From Roseiarcus sp963772555 (lineage in GTDB: Bacteria > Pseudomonadota > Alphaproteobacteria > Rhizobiales > Beijerinckiaceae): 64,000 bases of DNA. A program made the translations under genes and the position numbers. Positions 35,070 through 43,378 of the stretch are shown here, piece after piece. The stretch is taken from assembly GCA_963772555.1 (NCBI GenBank), contig CAVYXQ010000001.1, positions 248,001 to 312,000 of the forward strand, in the 5' to 3' direction. Each line of letters begins with the position of its first letter. The first letter of the stretch is position 1. The notes under the pieces are model-generated. The model did not search any database. It was not told the DNA's origin and saw only the letters and a program-made list of their open reading frames with translations.

Positions 35070-35981
35070 ATGGCGAAGCGTCCGAAGGCCGTCCATCAAC
35101 TGACCGCGGAGGAATTCGACGCGCTCTTCCAGACCGAAGGCGACTGCATCCGATATTTGGTCGCGCGCCGATGGCCGGAAGGCGTCTTCTGCCCGCGCTG
35201 CGGCAATCCCAAGGTCTATGCGCTCGCCTCCGGGCATCATTGGCAATGCACGCAATGCGCGCCGGGCGGATCGACCGGCTATCGCTTCTCTCACCTGACC
35301 GGCACAATTTTTGAGAACACGAACAAGCCGCTGAAAGTCTGGTATCGCGTCATCCACTTGATGCTGGTCAGCAAGAAGGGGATGAGTGCGCTGCAAATCA
35401 AGCGCTATATGAGCTTCGGCTCCTATGAGACGGCATGGCTCATGTGCCACAAGGTCCGCGTCGCCCTGACTGAGGATATCGATAAGCTCGGTGGGATCGT
35501 TGAGGTTGACGAAACTTTCGTCGGCGGCCTCGCCAAGAACCGGCACAAAGACAAGCGCGGTGACGGAAGCGGAGGAACGGGCGGCGCGGGCAAAGCCATT
35601 ATAATCGGGGCGGTGAAGCGCAAAGGCAACGTAGTCGCCCGCGTCATCGGCAATTTGAAAAGCGAAACGCTGACTGAATTCGTCCGCGAGGCGGTATCGA
35701 ATAAAGTCAGCCTGCTTTGCACGGACACGGCTCCTGGCTATCGTAAACTTGCCGCTGACTATCCGCTGCGAAGCGTTGACCATGCACGCGGACAATATGT
35801 CGTAGGCGCGGTCCATACTCAGACCATTGAAGGCTTCTGGTCGCTTGTGAAGCGCGGCGTCATGGGAAGTTTCCATAAGGTCAGCAAGAAATACCTGCCC
35901 CTCTATGTCGCGGAATTTCAGTTCCGATACAATAACCGCGACAACGCCGATATATTCGGGACGGCAATCAGGGGATGCTGA
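35070..35981 (+). CDS. IS1595-family transposase
   Basis: A transposase of 303 residues with the IS1595-type N-terminal zinc ribbon (CPRCGNPKVY and CTQCAPGG, residues about 43-72) and an ISXO2-like DDE/N domain: VEVDETFVGG, LCTDTAPGYRKLA, HTQTIEGFWSLVKRGVMG. GGGAG lies a few bases before the ATG. The stop codon overlaps the start of the next gene (ATGCTGA). Confidence 0.93.
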   Translation: MAKRPKAVHQLTAEEFDALFQTEGDCIRYLVARRWPEGVFCPRCGNPKVYALASGHHWQCTQCAPGGSTGYRFSHLTGTIFENTNKPLKVWYRVIHLMLVSKKGMSALQIKRYMSFGSYETAWLMCHKVRVALTEDIDKLGGIVEVDETFVGGLAKNRHKDKRGDGSGGTGGAGKAIIIGAVKRKGNVVARVIGNLKSETLTEFVREAVSNKVSLLCTDTAPGYRKLAADYPLRSVDHARGQYVVGAVHTQTIEGFWSLVKRGVMGSFHKVSKKYLPLYVAEFQFRYNNRDNADIFGTAIRGC

Positions 35982-36877
35982 CCATCCTTCGGCTCGTACT
36001 TTCGTCTCTGTGTGTGATTGTATCCGGCGCGTCATTTCCAGCCGCCGTTCACCAAGCGCCAATAGATGACTGCGAAGCCAAGAAATCCTATTATAGTTCC
36101 TACGAAAACGCGCCAATCCCCGCGTTGTTCGCGGTATCTGAACTCTGGCGTATCATTGACTGCAATAGGGACGACATTTCTGCTGTTTCGACCCTTATCA
36201 TAGCAGCGTTCACCACTATTCTCGGTATATTCACGATTAGTTTGGCTAGGTCGACCCGAAAAGCCGCCGACTCTGCCGCAGAAGCATCCAATGCTCTTTT
36301 GGAGACAGAAAGAGGCGTCATTGTCGAGTTTATTAGAAACATCAATCCTGTTGCTGTCTATTGGGCGACAACTTTTGACAATAGTCCCACAATGCCACCG
36401 GTCGAATGCGACATACGTCTGGCATTGTGTTTCAAGAACTATGGAAAAACGCCAGCAACCCTCCATGATATCGAGTTGGATATCGTCATTGGGGACTCCA
36501 TTCCCAAAGTCGCCTTTACCAAAGAATACAATTATATTCTGTCTGAACGAACGCTGGCCCAGAATGACCAACGAGGACCGATCGACGTCGTCAGGGCATT
36601 TGAAATCAGTTGGCAGACCAGCAGAGACCTTTACGGTGGCCAGCTGAAGATATATTTCATAGGCGCAATCATCTACAAAGACGTCTTCGAGAACCTGTGG
36701 CGACGCCAGTTTATTTGGGAATATGTTCGCACCGTGGGCGCATGTCTGTTGAGACACGAAGAAACACACCGCCATAAGGGCGCTCTGGATTTCAGCAGAA
36801 GCCCTGAAACGCCCTCGCGAACCATACCGCTGGTCGGTCGGATACAATACTCCGACCACGCCGCCCCGAAGCGGTAA
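35975..36877 (+). CDS. Membrane-anchored hypothetical protein coupled to the transposase
   Basis: 300 residues. An N-terminal hydrophobic segment (3-20), a second membrane helix at about 69-90 (VSTLIIAAFTTILGIFTISL), a polar helix (STRKAADSAAEASNALLE) and a C-terminal beta-rich domain with IRLALCFKNYGKTPA and GAIIYKDVFENLWRRQF. Proteins with this layout are frequent in mobile regions but uncharacterised. The ATG overlaps the transposase stop by seven bases, so translation is coupled. Codon use is more AT-rich than in the core genes, suggesting transfer. It may be a passenger gene of the IS1595-type element. Confidence 0.7.
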   Translation: MLTILRLVLSSLCVIVSGASFPAAVHQAPIDDCEAKKSYYSSYENAPIPALFAVSELWRIIDCNRDDISAVSTLIIAAFTTILGIFTISLARSTRKAADSAAEASNALLETERGVIVEFIRNINPVAVYWATTFDNSPTMPPVECDIRLALCFKNYGKTPATLHDIELDIVIGDSIPKVAFTKEYNYILSERTLAQNDQRGPIDVVRAFEISWQTSRDLYGGQLKIYFIGAIIYKDVFENLWRRQFIWEYVRTVGACLLRHEETHRHKGALDFSRSPETPSRTIPLVGRIQYSDHAAPKR

Positions 36878-36989
36878 AAGACTCTAAAGTCCAAGCTGGC
36901 CGTCCAACCTTGTTGGGCACTGGTTTCTTCGGGCGGCCCCTCGGCCGCGCAATGACCGTTTTTGGCTTTCCACGAGGTCGCGGTTTCAT
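36792..36989 (-). pseudogene. AT-hook-type protein fragment
   Basis: Starting at 36989, the frame reads MKPRPRGKPK, then ARPRGRPKKP and KVGRPAWTL within 40 residues: three AT-hook-like PRGRP units. After WTL the sequence loses this character and runs antisense into the end of the preceding membrane-protein gene. It looks like the 5' part of a small DNA-binding gene cut by insertion of the IS1595-type element. Confidence 0.4.
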
Positions 36990-37030
36990 CCCCTGCACCC
37001 CAGAAGCAATAACCAATTATGAATGCCGCG

Positions 37031-38309
37031 TTACGCACGGTCGGCAATTCTACCGAAAGAGACGATATTCTCAGTTTTCGGCTCGCACCATTGCGCCCAA
37101 GCTTCCATCATCGCGCGACGCTTTTCGAGCGCATCGCCTCGCCGGTACGCTGCTTCGGCCTTGTTGCCGATTGTGTGCGCGAGCAACGCTTTCGCGAAGC
37201 TCAGACGAGAACGGGCTGACTTCCGATGGCCCAATCCGAGAACGATGATCGAAAGCCGTGCGAGGTTAGGGCGCCGCGCTTCCCCATGCGCTCCAACAGC
37301 ATCAGCATCGCCATGTTGGACAGAGGCTTGCCGGGCCGCTGGCCGGCAAAAACGAAGGTTCGAGGTTTTGCGCCTTCTCGAAGTTCCTTGACGATGGCGA
37401 GCGCCCTCTTGGACAGGGCCACGCGGTGTTCCTTGCGAGCCTTCATCCGCTCGGCTGGGATCGTCCACAGTTCCGCCTCAAGATCGAATTCGGCCCATTG
37501 GGCATTCAGGACCTCACTCGTTCGTGTCGCCGTCAGAACTGTCAGTTCGAGCGCGAGCGCTGCCAGCGCCGGGCGAGCGCGGAGCTCGGCCATGAATGTG
37601 GGCATGTCGGCATAGGGCGAGAGCCGCGTGGTGGCCACGCGCGAGCTTCTTTGGCTTCGGTAGGGTTGCGTCCAGATGGCCTCGCCATGCGGCTGGGTTC
37701 TCGCCCGCTCCGCAAGCCTTCGGCCTTGGCAGCATTCAAGACGCGCTCGATCCTGCCCGCGAACACGGGATGCGGTTTCGGGCTTCGATCTGCCAGATGG
37801 GCATCAAGCAGGCCAAGACAGCCGCCGTGTCCACTTCACCAATCCGCCTGCCCCAGATCGGGCCGCAGTAGGATTGGAGCGTGTTGCGCCACTGTTGGCG
37901 ATGCTTGGGGTTGGAAAAGCCCTTCTCGATGCGGTCGACCAGCGCGAGCGCATAGGAGCCGAACGTCGGAACGGTCGTGGCGCGGCCTGCTCAGACTTGC
38001 GCTGCGGGCTTCAAGCGGATCGGCTCCGCCCGCCATAGCAGTTTCCGCGCTTCGTCCCGCAGATCGCGCGCCTTGGCCAGTGTCACGCTCTTCAAGGGCG
38101 AGCCGAGGCCCATTTCCCTCAGCTTGCCGTCTCGCCGGTAGAGGAACATCCACTGCTTTGAGCCGCCCGGCCGGACGACAAGGTAGAGCCCGTTGCCGTC
38201 CGAATAGCGGCCCGGCTCCTTCTTGGCCGCAATGGCCTTGTCGCCGAGAAGATTTTGCTTGCGCTGCCGCGATCTGTCGCCATGGCTGCCTGCCCCGATT
38301 TGCCGCTAA
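37031..38309 (-). pseudogene. P4-type tyrosine integrase, multiply frameshifted
   Basis: Pieces of one integrase appear in order in different frames. The N-terminal arm-binding domain (GDKAIAAKKEPGRYSDGNG, then YLVVRPGGSKQWMFLYR) at about 38000-38280 has no start codon in frame. The middle part is shifted. The catalytic core is at 37201-37638 (TATRTSEVLNAQW with the first Arg; HGFRSSFSDW with the HxxR pair). The C-terminal AYRRGDALEKRR with the nucleophile Tyr is at 37031-37215 in another frame. At least three frame changes make it non-functional. It lies next to attR, as integrase genes of tRNA islands do. Confidence 0.88.
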
Positions 38310-38322
38310 CATTATGCCCTAA
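38302..38322. repeat. Paired TGCC(G)CTAA units near the right island end
   Basis: GCCGCTAACATTATGCCCTAA resembles TGCCCTAACATTTGCCCTAA at 27583-27602. Together with the left pair it may mark integrase arm sites or an older duplicated end. Confidence 0.4.
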
Positions 38323-38445
38323 CTTAAAATCATGGTTACGAGGCGAACGTCAACGGACAAGGGAGGACGATCAATGGATTAACATGTTTGCTTTTCTATT
38401 GATTTAGGGACGGTCTGGGACAGAGGTGAATAGACATTAGACGGA

Positions 38446-38459
38446 CTCCGTCTCCGCCA
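38446..38459. repeat. attR: copy of the tRNA-Ser 3' end
   Basis: CTCCGTCTCCGCCA, identical to the last 14 bases of tRNA-Ser(GCT) at 27514-27527. No tRNA body precedes it. Confidence 0.8.
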
Positions 38460-38554
38460 CTACGTTCGGTATCGCGGTCAGCGCCATCTGCGGGGGAAAT
38501 TGCGCGCAAGACCGTATCTGGGCCTTTCGGCCAAATCCTGGAACACGTCGAACC

Positions 38555-39397
38555 TCACAGACGGGCCGGGTTGGCGCCCATGTCGCGTGAGATGGCGCGC
38601 GAGGCTTCGAGAACCAGCGCGCCGAGTTGCGCCACCCGTTCATCGCTGATGCGCGCCATTGGGCCCGAGGCGGAGACAGCGGCGACGACATCGCCGGTTT
38701 CGTCGAAAATCGGCGCCGCGAGACAGCGCAGTCCGACGGCGTGCTCTTCATCGTCGATGGCGTAGCCGCAAGCGCGCACCCGCTCGAGGTCGGCGCGCAA
38801 GGCCGACGGCGAGGTGATCGTCTTGACGGTCAGCCGCGGCATGCCCCGCTGGTGCAGAATTTTGGACAATCTCTTGTCGGATGCAGCCGACAGCATGGCT
38901 TTGCCGACTGCCGAGCAATGCAACGGCACGCGCGAACCGGGTCGGGCGAAGGCGCGCATCATCTGCCGGCACTCGACTTGCGACAGATAGACCGCTTCGC
39001 CTTCGTCCTCGACCGCAAGATTGACCGTCTCTCCGCCGTCTTCCATCAAGTGGCGCATATGCGGCCTGGCGATGCTGGCGAGGCTGCGAGTCTTGGTGAA
39101 TGTGCAGCCGACGACGAAGGCCTGAACCCCGACCGACCAATGCCGTCCCTCCTGATGGAACCGGACGTAGCGCTCCTGCTCAAGCGTCGTCAACAGCCGA
39201 TGCGCCGTCGAGGAGGGCAGCCCCACCTGCTGCGCGAGGTCGGTCAGGGTCGCCCCGTCGTCAGGCAATTCCGCGATCCGGTTGAGAAGCGCCAGCGCGC
39301 GAACGAGCGACTGCACCTGATCGCCGCCGGAGCGCGCCGCCAGCCGCACGCGGCTCGGCCCTGCGGTCCTGGTTTTCTTCGGCGTCCGTTGCTCCAT
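38555..39397 (-). CDS. IclR-family regulator, AllR-like
   Basis: The regulator has 280 residues with an N-terminal winged HTH (LTDLAQQVGLPSSTAHRLLTTLEQE, residues about 52-76) and a C-terminal IclR effector domain (residues about 105-275, with GLRCLAAPIFDETGDVVAAV). It is divergent from gcl, as AllR is in the E. coli glyoxylate regulon, where glyoxylate relieves repression. The ATG at 39397 is chosen; an in-frame start ten codons upstream is possible. The palindrome at 39487-39501 is its likely target. Confidence 0.88.
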   Translation of the reverse strand: MEQRTPKKTRTAGPSRVRLAARSGGDQVQSLVRALALLNRIAELPDDGATLTDLAQQVGLPSSTAHRLLTTLEQERYVRFHQEGRHWSVGVQAFVVGCTFTKTRSLASIARPHMRHLMEDGGETVNLAVEDEGEAVYLSQVECRQMMRAFARPGSRVPLHCSAVGKAMLSAASDKRLSKILHQRGMPRLTVKTITSPSALRADLERVRACGYAIDDEEHAVGLRCLAAPIFDETGDVVAAVSASGPMARISDERVAQLGALVLEASRAISRDMGANPARL

Positions 39398-39486
39398 CGA
39401 CGACCTCCGCGTCGGGACCCGACCCACCCCTGGAACGCCAGATTATGAGCAAACGCCTTCGATTGCACGGCTGCTTTCCACGATAC

Positions 39487-39501
39487 GGGAAAATGTTTCC
39501 C
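39487..39501. promoter_or_regulatory. Palindromic operator candidate in the regulator-gcl gap
   Basis: GGGAAA-ATG-TTTCCC, a perfect 6-bp-arm palindrome, lies between the divergent IclR-like gene and gcl, 149 bp upstream of the gcl ATG. This is the expected place for the AllR-like regulator to bind. Confidence 0.6.
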
Positions 39502-39649
39502 ACGTGCGAGCCATTCCCTAGCCAGAAACCGCTAAAGGAATAGTCCAATTCATGTTTTTGCGCTGGTTCCATATTGCGGGAACGGCCCCACAGGCAGCAG
39601 AAGCTTTGCTACTCTGTCCGGCAATGAGAGCGCAATTGGGAGAACCGAA

Positions 39650-41488
39650 ATGGCGCGGATGAATGCAGTGGATGCCGCAGTGCTCGTCTTGGAGCGGGAG
39701 GGCGTCTCTGTCGCCTTCGGCGTGCCGGGCGCCGCGATCAACCCGTTCTACGCCGCGATGCGCAAGCGCGGCTCCATTCGTCATATTCTGGCGCGCCACG
39801 TCGAGGGCGCGTCGCACATGGCCGACGGCTATACGCGCGCCGTGCCAGGCAATATCGGCGTTTGCATCGGCACCTCCGGACCCGCCGGGACGGACATGAT
39901 CACCGGGCTCTATGCCGCCGCCGCCAACTCGATCCCGATCCTCTGCATCACCGGCCAGGCGCCCCGGGCGAGGCTGTACAAGGAAGACTTTCAGGCGATC
40001 GATATCGAGGCGATCGCCAAGCCTGTGGCCAAATGGGCGGTCACCGTTCGGGAGCCGGCGCTCGTGCCGATGGTCTTCCAGCAGGCTTTCCATGTGATGC
40101 GCTCGGGCCGCCCCGGGCCGGTGCTGATCGATCTGCCGATCGACGTGCAAACCGCCGAGATCGAATTCGACATCGAAACCTATCAGCCTCTGCCGGTCTA
40201 TAAGCCCGCGGCGTCGCGGCCGCAGGCGCGGCGCGCCATCGAGATGCTGAACGCGTCCGAGCGGCCGCTGATCGTCGCCGGCGGCGGCATCATCAACGCA
40301 GACGCCAGCGACCTCCTGGTCGAATTCGCCGAGCTGACCGGCGTGCCGGTGATCCCCACCCTGATGGGCTGGGGCGCCATTCCGGACGACCACGACCTGA
40401 TGGCCGGCATGGTCGGGCTGCAGACCAGCCACCGCTACGGCAACGCGACCTTCCTCGAATCCGATTTCGTGTTCGGCATCGGCAACCGCTGGGCCAATCG
40501 GCACACCGGCTCGATCGACGTCTATACGAAGGGCCGCAAATTCGTGCATGTGGATATCGAGCCGACCCAGATCGGCCGCGTTTTCGGCCCTGATTTCGGC
40601 ATCGTCTCCGACGCCGGCGCCGCCCTGACGCTGTTCATCGAAGAGGCCCGCGCGATGAAGGCCGAGGGCGCGCTCAAGGACCGCTCGGCCTGGGCCGGCA
40701 AATGTCTGCACCGCAAGAGGAACATGCTGCGGCGCAGCCATTTCGACCAGGTCCCGCTGAAGCCGCAGCGCGTCTATGAGGAAATGAACGAGTGTCTCGA
40801 CCGTGACACCTGCTATGTCACCACCATCGGCCTGTCGCAGATCGCCGGCGCCCAGTTTCTGCACGTCTATCGCCCGCGCAACTGGATCAATTGCGGCCAG
40901 GCGGGTCCGCTCGGCTGGACGCTTCCCGCCGCGCTCGGCGTCCGCGCCGCCGATCCGGACCGGAAGATCGTGGCGCTGTCGGGCGACTATGACTTCCAGT
41001 TCATGATCGAGGAGCTGGCGGTCGGCGCGCAGCACAAGCTGCCCTATCTGCATGTGGTGGTGAACAATTCCTACCTCGGCCTGATCCGCCAGGCCCAACG
41101 CGGCTTCCAGATGGACTTCGAGGTCAGCCTCGCCTTCGAAAATATCAACGCCGCGCCCGACGGCGACGCCGTGCCCGGCTACGGCGTCGATCACGTCGTC
41201 GTCGCCGAAGGGCTCGGCTGCAAGGCGATCAGGGTGAAGAGCGCCAACGAATTCAAGGACGCCTTCGCCAAGGCGAAGTCGCTGATGGAGGAGCATCAGG
41301 TGCCAGTCGTTCTCGAATTCATTCTCGAGCGCGTCACCAACATCTCGATGGGCGCGGAGATCGACAGCGTCAACGAATTCGAGGAGATCCTCTGTCTCGA
41401 TCCTTCACTGTCGATCCGCAAGGCCCAGGACATGCGGACCGCCGAGGCGCCGGCCAAGCTGGTCGACGCTTTCGCCGAGAAGCGGTGA
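39650..41488 (+). CDS. gcl: Glyoxylate carboligase
   Basis: This 612-residue thiamine-diphosphate enzyme joins two glyoxylates to tartronate semialdehyde and carbon dioxide. Most ThDP enzymes have a glutamate that activates the cofactor; glyoxylate carboligases have valine, and here RHVEGASH shows Val51 at that place. The ThDP/Mg site GDYDFQF...NNSYLG and the FAD-binding middle domain are present. It is the first gene of the operon with hyi, glxR and the glycerate kinase. Confidence 0.96.
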   Translation: MARMNAVDAAVLVLEREGVSVAFGVPGAAINPFYAAMRKRGSIRHILARHVEGASHMADGYTRAVPGNIGVCIGTSGPAGTDMITGLYAAAANSIPILCITGQAPRARLYKEDFQAIDIEAIAKPVAKWAVTVREPALVPMVFQQAFHVMRSGRPGPVLIDLPIDVQTAEIEFDIETYQPLPVYKPAASRPQARRAIEMLNASERPLIVAGGGIINADASDLLVEFAELTGVPVIPTLMGWGAIPDDHDLMAGMVGLQTSHRYGNATFLESDFVFGIGNRWANRHTGSIDVYTKGRKFVHVDIEPTQIGRVFGPDFGIVSDAGAALTLFIEEARAMKAEGALKDRSAWAGKCLHRKRNMLRRSHFDQVPLKPQRVYEEMNECLDRDTCYVTTIGLSQIAGAQFLHVYRPRNWINCGQAGPLGWTLPAALGVRAADPDRKIVALSGDYDFQFMIEELAVGAQHKLPYLHVVVNNSYLGLIRQAQRGFQMDFEVSLAFENINAAPDGDAVPGYGVDHVVVAEGLGCKAIRVKSANEFKDAFAKAKSLMEEHQVPVVLEFILERVTNISMGAEIDSVNEFEEILCLDPSLSIRKAQDMRTAEAPAKLVDAFAEKR

Positions 41489-41546
41489 AACGCAGCCGAT
41501 TTTCATGCTCACGGCCAAGTCTACCGGCCGGAGCGAAGGAGGAGCC

Positions 41547-42365
41547 ATGCCGAAGTTCGCAGCCAACCTGACGATGATGTTCACCGAACTGCCGTTCCTC
41601 AGCCGCTTCGGCGCGGCCGCGGAGGCCGGGTTCGACGCGGTCGAGTTTCTGTTCCCGTACGAGTTCGACAAGCGCGAGCTCGCCGACTTGCTGACAGCCA
41701 ACGGGCTGACGCTGGCATTGCACAATCTGCCCGCCGGCGACTGGGCCGGGGGCGAGCGCGGCATCGGATGCCATCCCGATCGGGTCCCGGAGTTTCGCGG
41801 CGGCGTCGACCGGGCGATCGACTATGCGCTGACGCTCCGGTGTCCCAAGGTCAACTGCCTTGCGGGCATCCTGCCTGACGGCGTGACCGCCGACGCGGCG
41901 CGCGCGACGCTGATCGAGAACCTGCGTTACGCCGCGGACAAGCTTCGGGCCGCCAAACTCGGGCTGCTGCTGGAGCCGGTCAACACCCGCGACATTCCGG
42001 GGTTCTTCGTCAATCGCACGCGTCCGGCGCTGGAGATCATCACGGCGACCTGCTCCGACAACCTCAAGCTTCAATACGACATCTACCATGCGCAAGTGAT
42101 GGAGGGCGATCTCGCCAGAACCATCGAGACCGAGTTCGATCGCATCGGCCACATCCAGCTCGCCGACAACCCTGGCCGCCACGAGCCGGGGACGGGCGAG
42201 ATCAATTACCCGTTCCTTTTCCGCCGCATCGACGAACTGGGTTACGGCGGCTGGATCGGCTGCGAATACAAGCCGGCGACCACGACCGCCGCGGGCCTGA
42301 GCTGGTTCGCTCCCTATCGGCCCAAACGGCAAACGAGGCACGCTGCCGAATCCCACTCTTCCTGA
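41547..42365 (+). CDS. hyi: Hydroxypyruvate isomerase
   Basis: A TIM-barrel isomerase of 272 residues (AP_endonuc_2 type) that interconverts hydroxypyruvate and tartronate semialdehyde. It starts MPKFAANLTMMF, as Hyi proteins do, and has FLFPYEFDK, LLLEPVNTRDIPGFF (Glu), YDIYHAQVMEGD and GCEYKP. GGAGG lies just before the ATG at 41547. It follows gcl by 58 bp. Confidence 0.95.
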   Translation: MPKFAANLTMMFTELPFLSRFGAAAEAGFDAVEFLFPYEFDKRELADLLTANGLTLALHNLPAGDWAGGERGIGCHPDRVPEFRGGVDRAIDYALTLRCPKVNCLAGILPDGVTADAARATLIENLRYAADKLRAAKLGLLLEPVNTRDIPGFFVNRTRPALEIITATCSDNLKLQYDIYHAQVMEGDLARTIETEFDRIGHIQLADNPGRHEPGTGEINYPFLFRRIDELGYGGWIGCEYKPATTTAAGLSWFAPYRPKRQTRHAAESHSS

Positions 42366-42381
42366 CTTTGGAGCAAGACCT

Positions 42382-43281
42382 ATGAGTAACATCGGATTCA
42401 TCGGCTTAGGGATCATGGGCCGCCCCATGGCGGGCCATCTCATTGCCGGCGGGCACAAACTTTTCACATATGGCCACGGGACCCCGCCGAAGGAGTTGCT
42501 GGACCAGGGAGCCGTCGCCTGCCAGAGCGCTCGCGACGTCGCGCGGAGCGCCGACATCATCATCACGATGGTCCCCGACACGCCGAATGTGGAGGACGCT
42601 CTCTTCGGCCCTGAAGGCGCCGCCCATGGTCTCTCGCCCGGTAAGATCGTCGTTGACATGAGCAGCATCTCGCCGGTCGCGACGAAGGACTTCGCTAGGC
42701 GAATCAACGCGCTCGGTTGCGACTACCTTGATGCGCCGGTCTCCGGCGGCGACGTCGGCGCCAGGGCCCGGACTCTGACGATCATGGTCGGAGGTCCGGA
42801 GCAGGCGTTCGAAAAGGTGAAGCCGATCTTCGAGCTGATGGGCAAGAACATTACGCTGGTCGGTGGCAATGGCGACGGGCAAACCACCAAGGTCGCCAAC
42901 CAGATCATCGTCGCCCTTACCATCGAAGCGGTCGGCGAAGCGCTGGTGTTCGCCGCCAAGGCGGGCGCCGATCCGGCGCGGGTGCGCCAGGCCTTGATGG
43001 GCGGCTTTGCGTCCTCGCGCATCCTCGAGGTCCATGGCGAGAGAATGGTGAAGCGCAATTTCGCGCCCGGCTTCCGCATCGCTCTGCACCAGAAGGACCT
43101 GAACCTCGCCCTTCAGGGCGCGCGTAGTCTGGGCGTCAGCCTGCCCAACACCGCGAGCTGTCAGGAGCTGTTCAACGCCGCCGTCGCCGCCGGCGGCGCG
43201 GCCTGGGATCACTCCGGCATGGTGAGGGTGCTCGAGCGCCTCGCCTGCCACGAGATCGGTCAGGCAGTGGGGGCGGAGTAA
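42382..43281 (+). CDS. glxR: Tartronate semialdehyde reductase
   Basis: A beta-hydroxyacid dehydrogenase of 299 residues that reduces tartronate semialdehyde to glycerate with NAD(P)H. The N-terminal Rossmann motif is GFIGLGIMGRPMAGHL, the substrate-binding DAPVSGGDVGA follows (residues about 116-126), and the catalytic Lys is in TKVANQI. The order gcl-hyi-glxR is that of the known glyoxylate operons. It follows hyi by 16 bp. Confidence 0.94.
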   Translation: MSNIGFIGLGIMGRPMAGHLIAGGHKLFTYGHGTPPKELLDQGAVACQSARDVARSADIIITMVPDTPNVEDALFGPEGAAHGLSPGKIVVDMSSISPVATKDFARRINALGCDYLDAPVSGGDVGARARTLTIMVGGPEQAFEKVKPIFELMGKNITLVGGNGDGQTTKVANQIIVALTIEAVGEALVFAAKAGADPARVRQALMGGFASSRILEVHGERMVKRNFAPGFRIALHQKDLNLALQGARSLGVSLPNTASCQELFNAAVAAGGAAWDHSGMVRVLERLACHEIGQAVGAE

Positions 43282-43378
43282 CAATCCGAGGACAGGGGCG
43301 CGTCAGGGCGCGCCCTCGGCCTCGACCTCAGGGCGGGCGTTAGGTCGCGACGGGATGCGAAGGCAGGGCACAGCGGCG

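Larger units (their letters stand above)
27514..38459. mobile_element. Genomic island integrated at tRNA-Ser(GCT)
   Basis: About 10.9 kb lies between the 3' end of tRNA-Ser (27514-27527) and a 14-bp direct repeat of it (38446-38459). Contents: an IS1634 element, a seven-gene minus-strand block with a TOPRIM/DUF927 replication protein and AlpA-like HTH, an IS1595-type element, and a P4-type integrase pseudogene at the right end. The layout is that of a tRNA-integrated satellite-like element whose integrase has decayed. Core genes resume on both sides (GST on the left, the glyoxylate locus on the right). Confidence 0.85.

Noticed and set aside
39518..41296. 592-codon minus-strand open frame opposite gcl
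   Set aside because: Antisense to gcl, low-complexity composition, no start context or family pattern.
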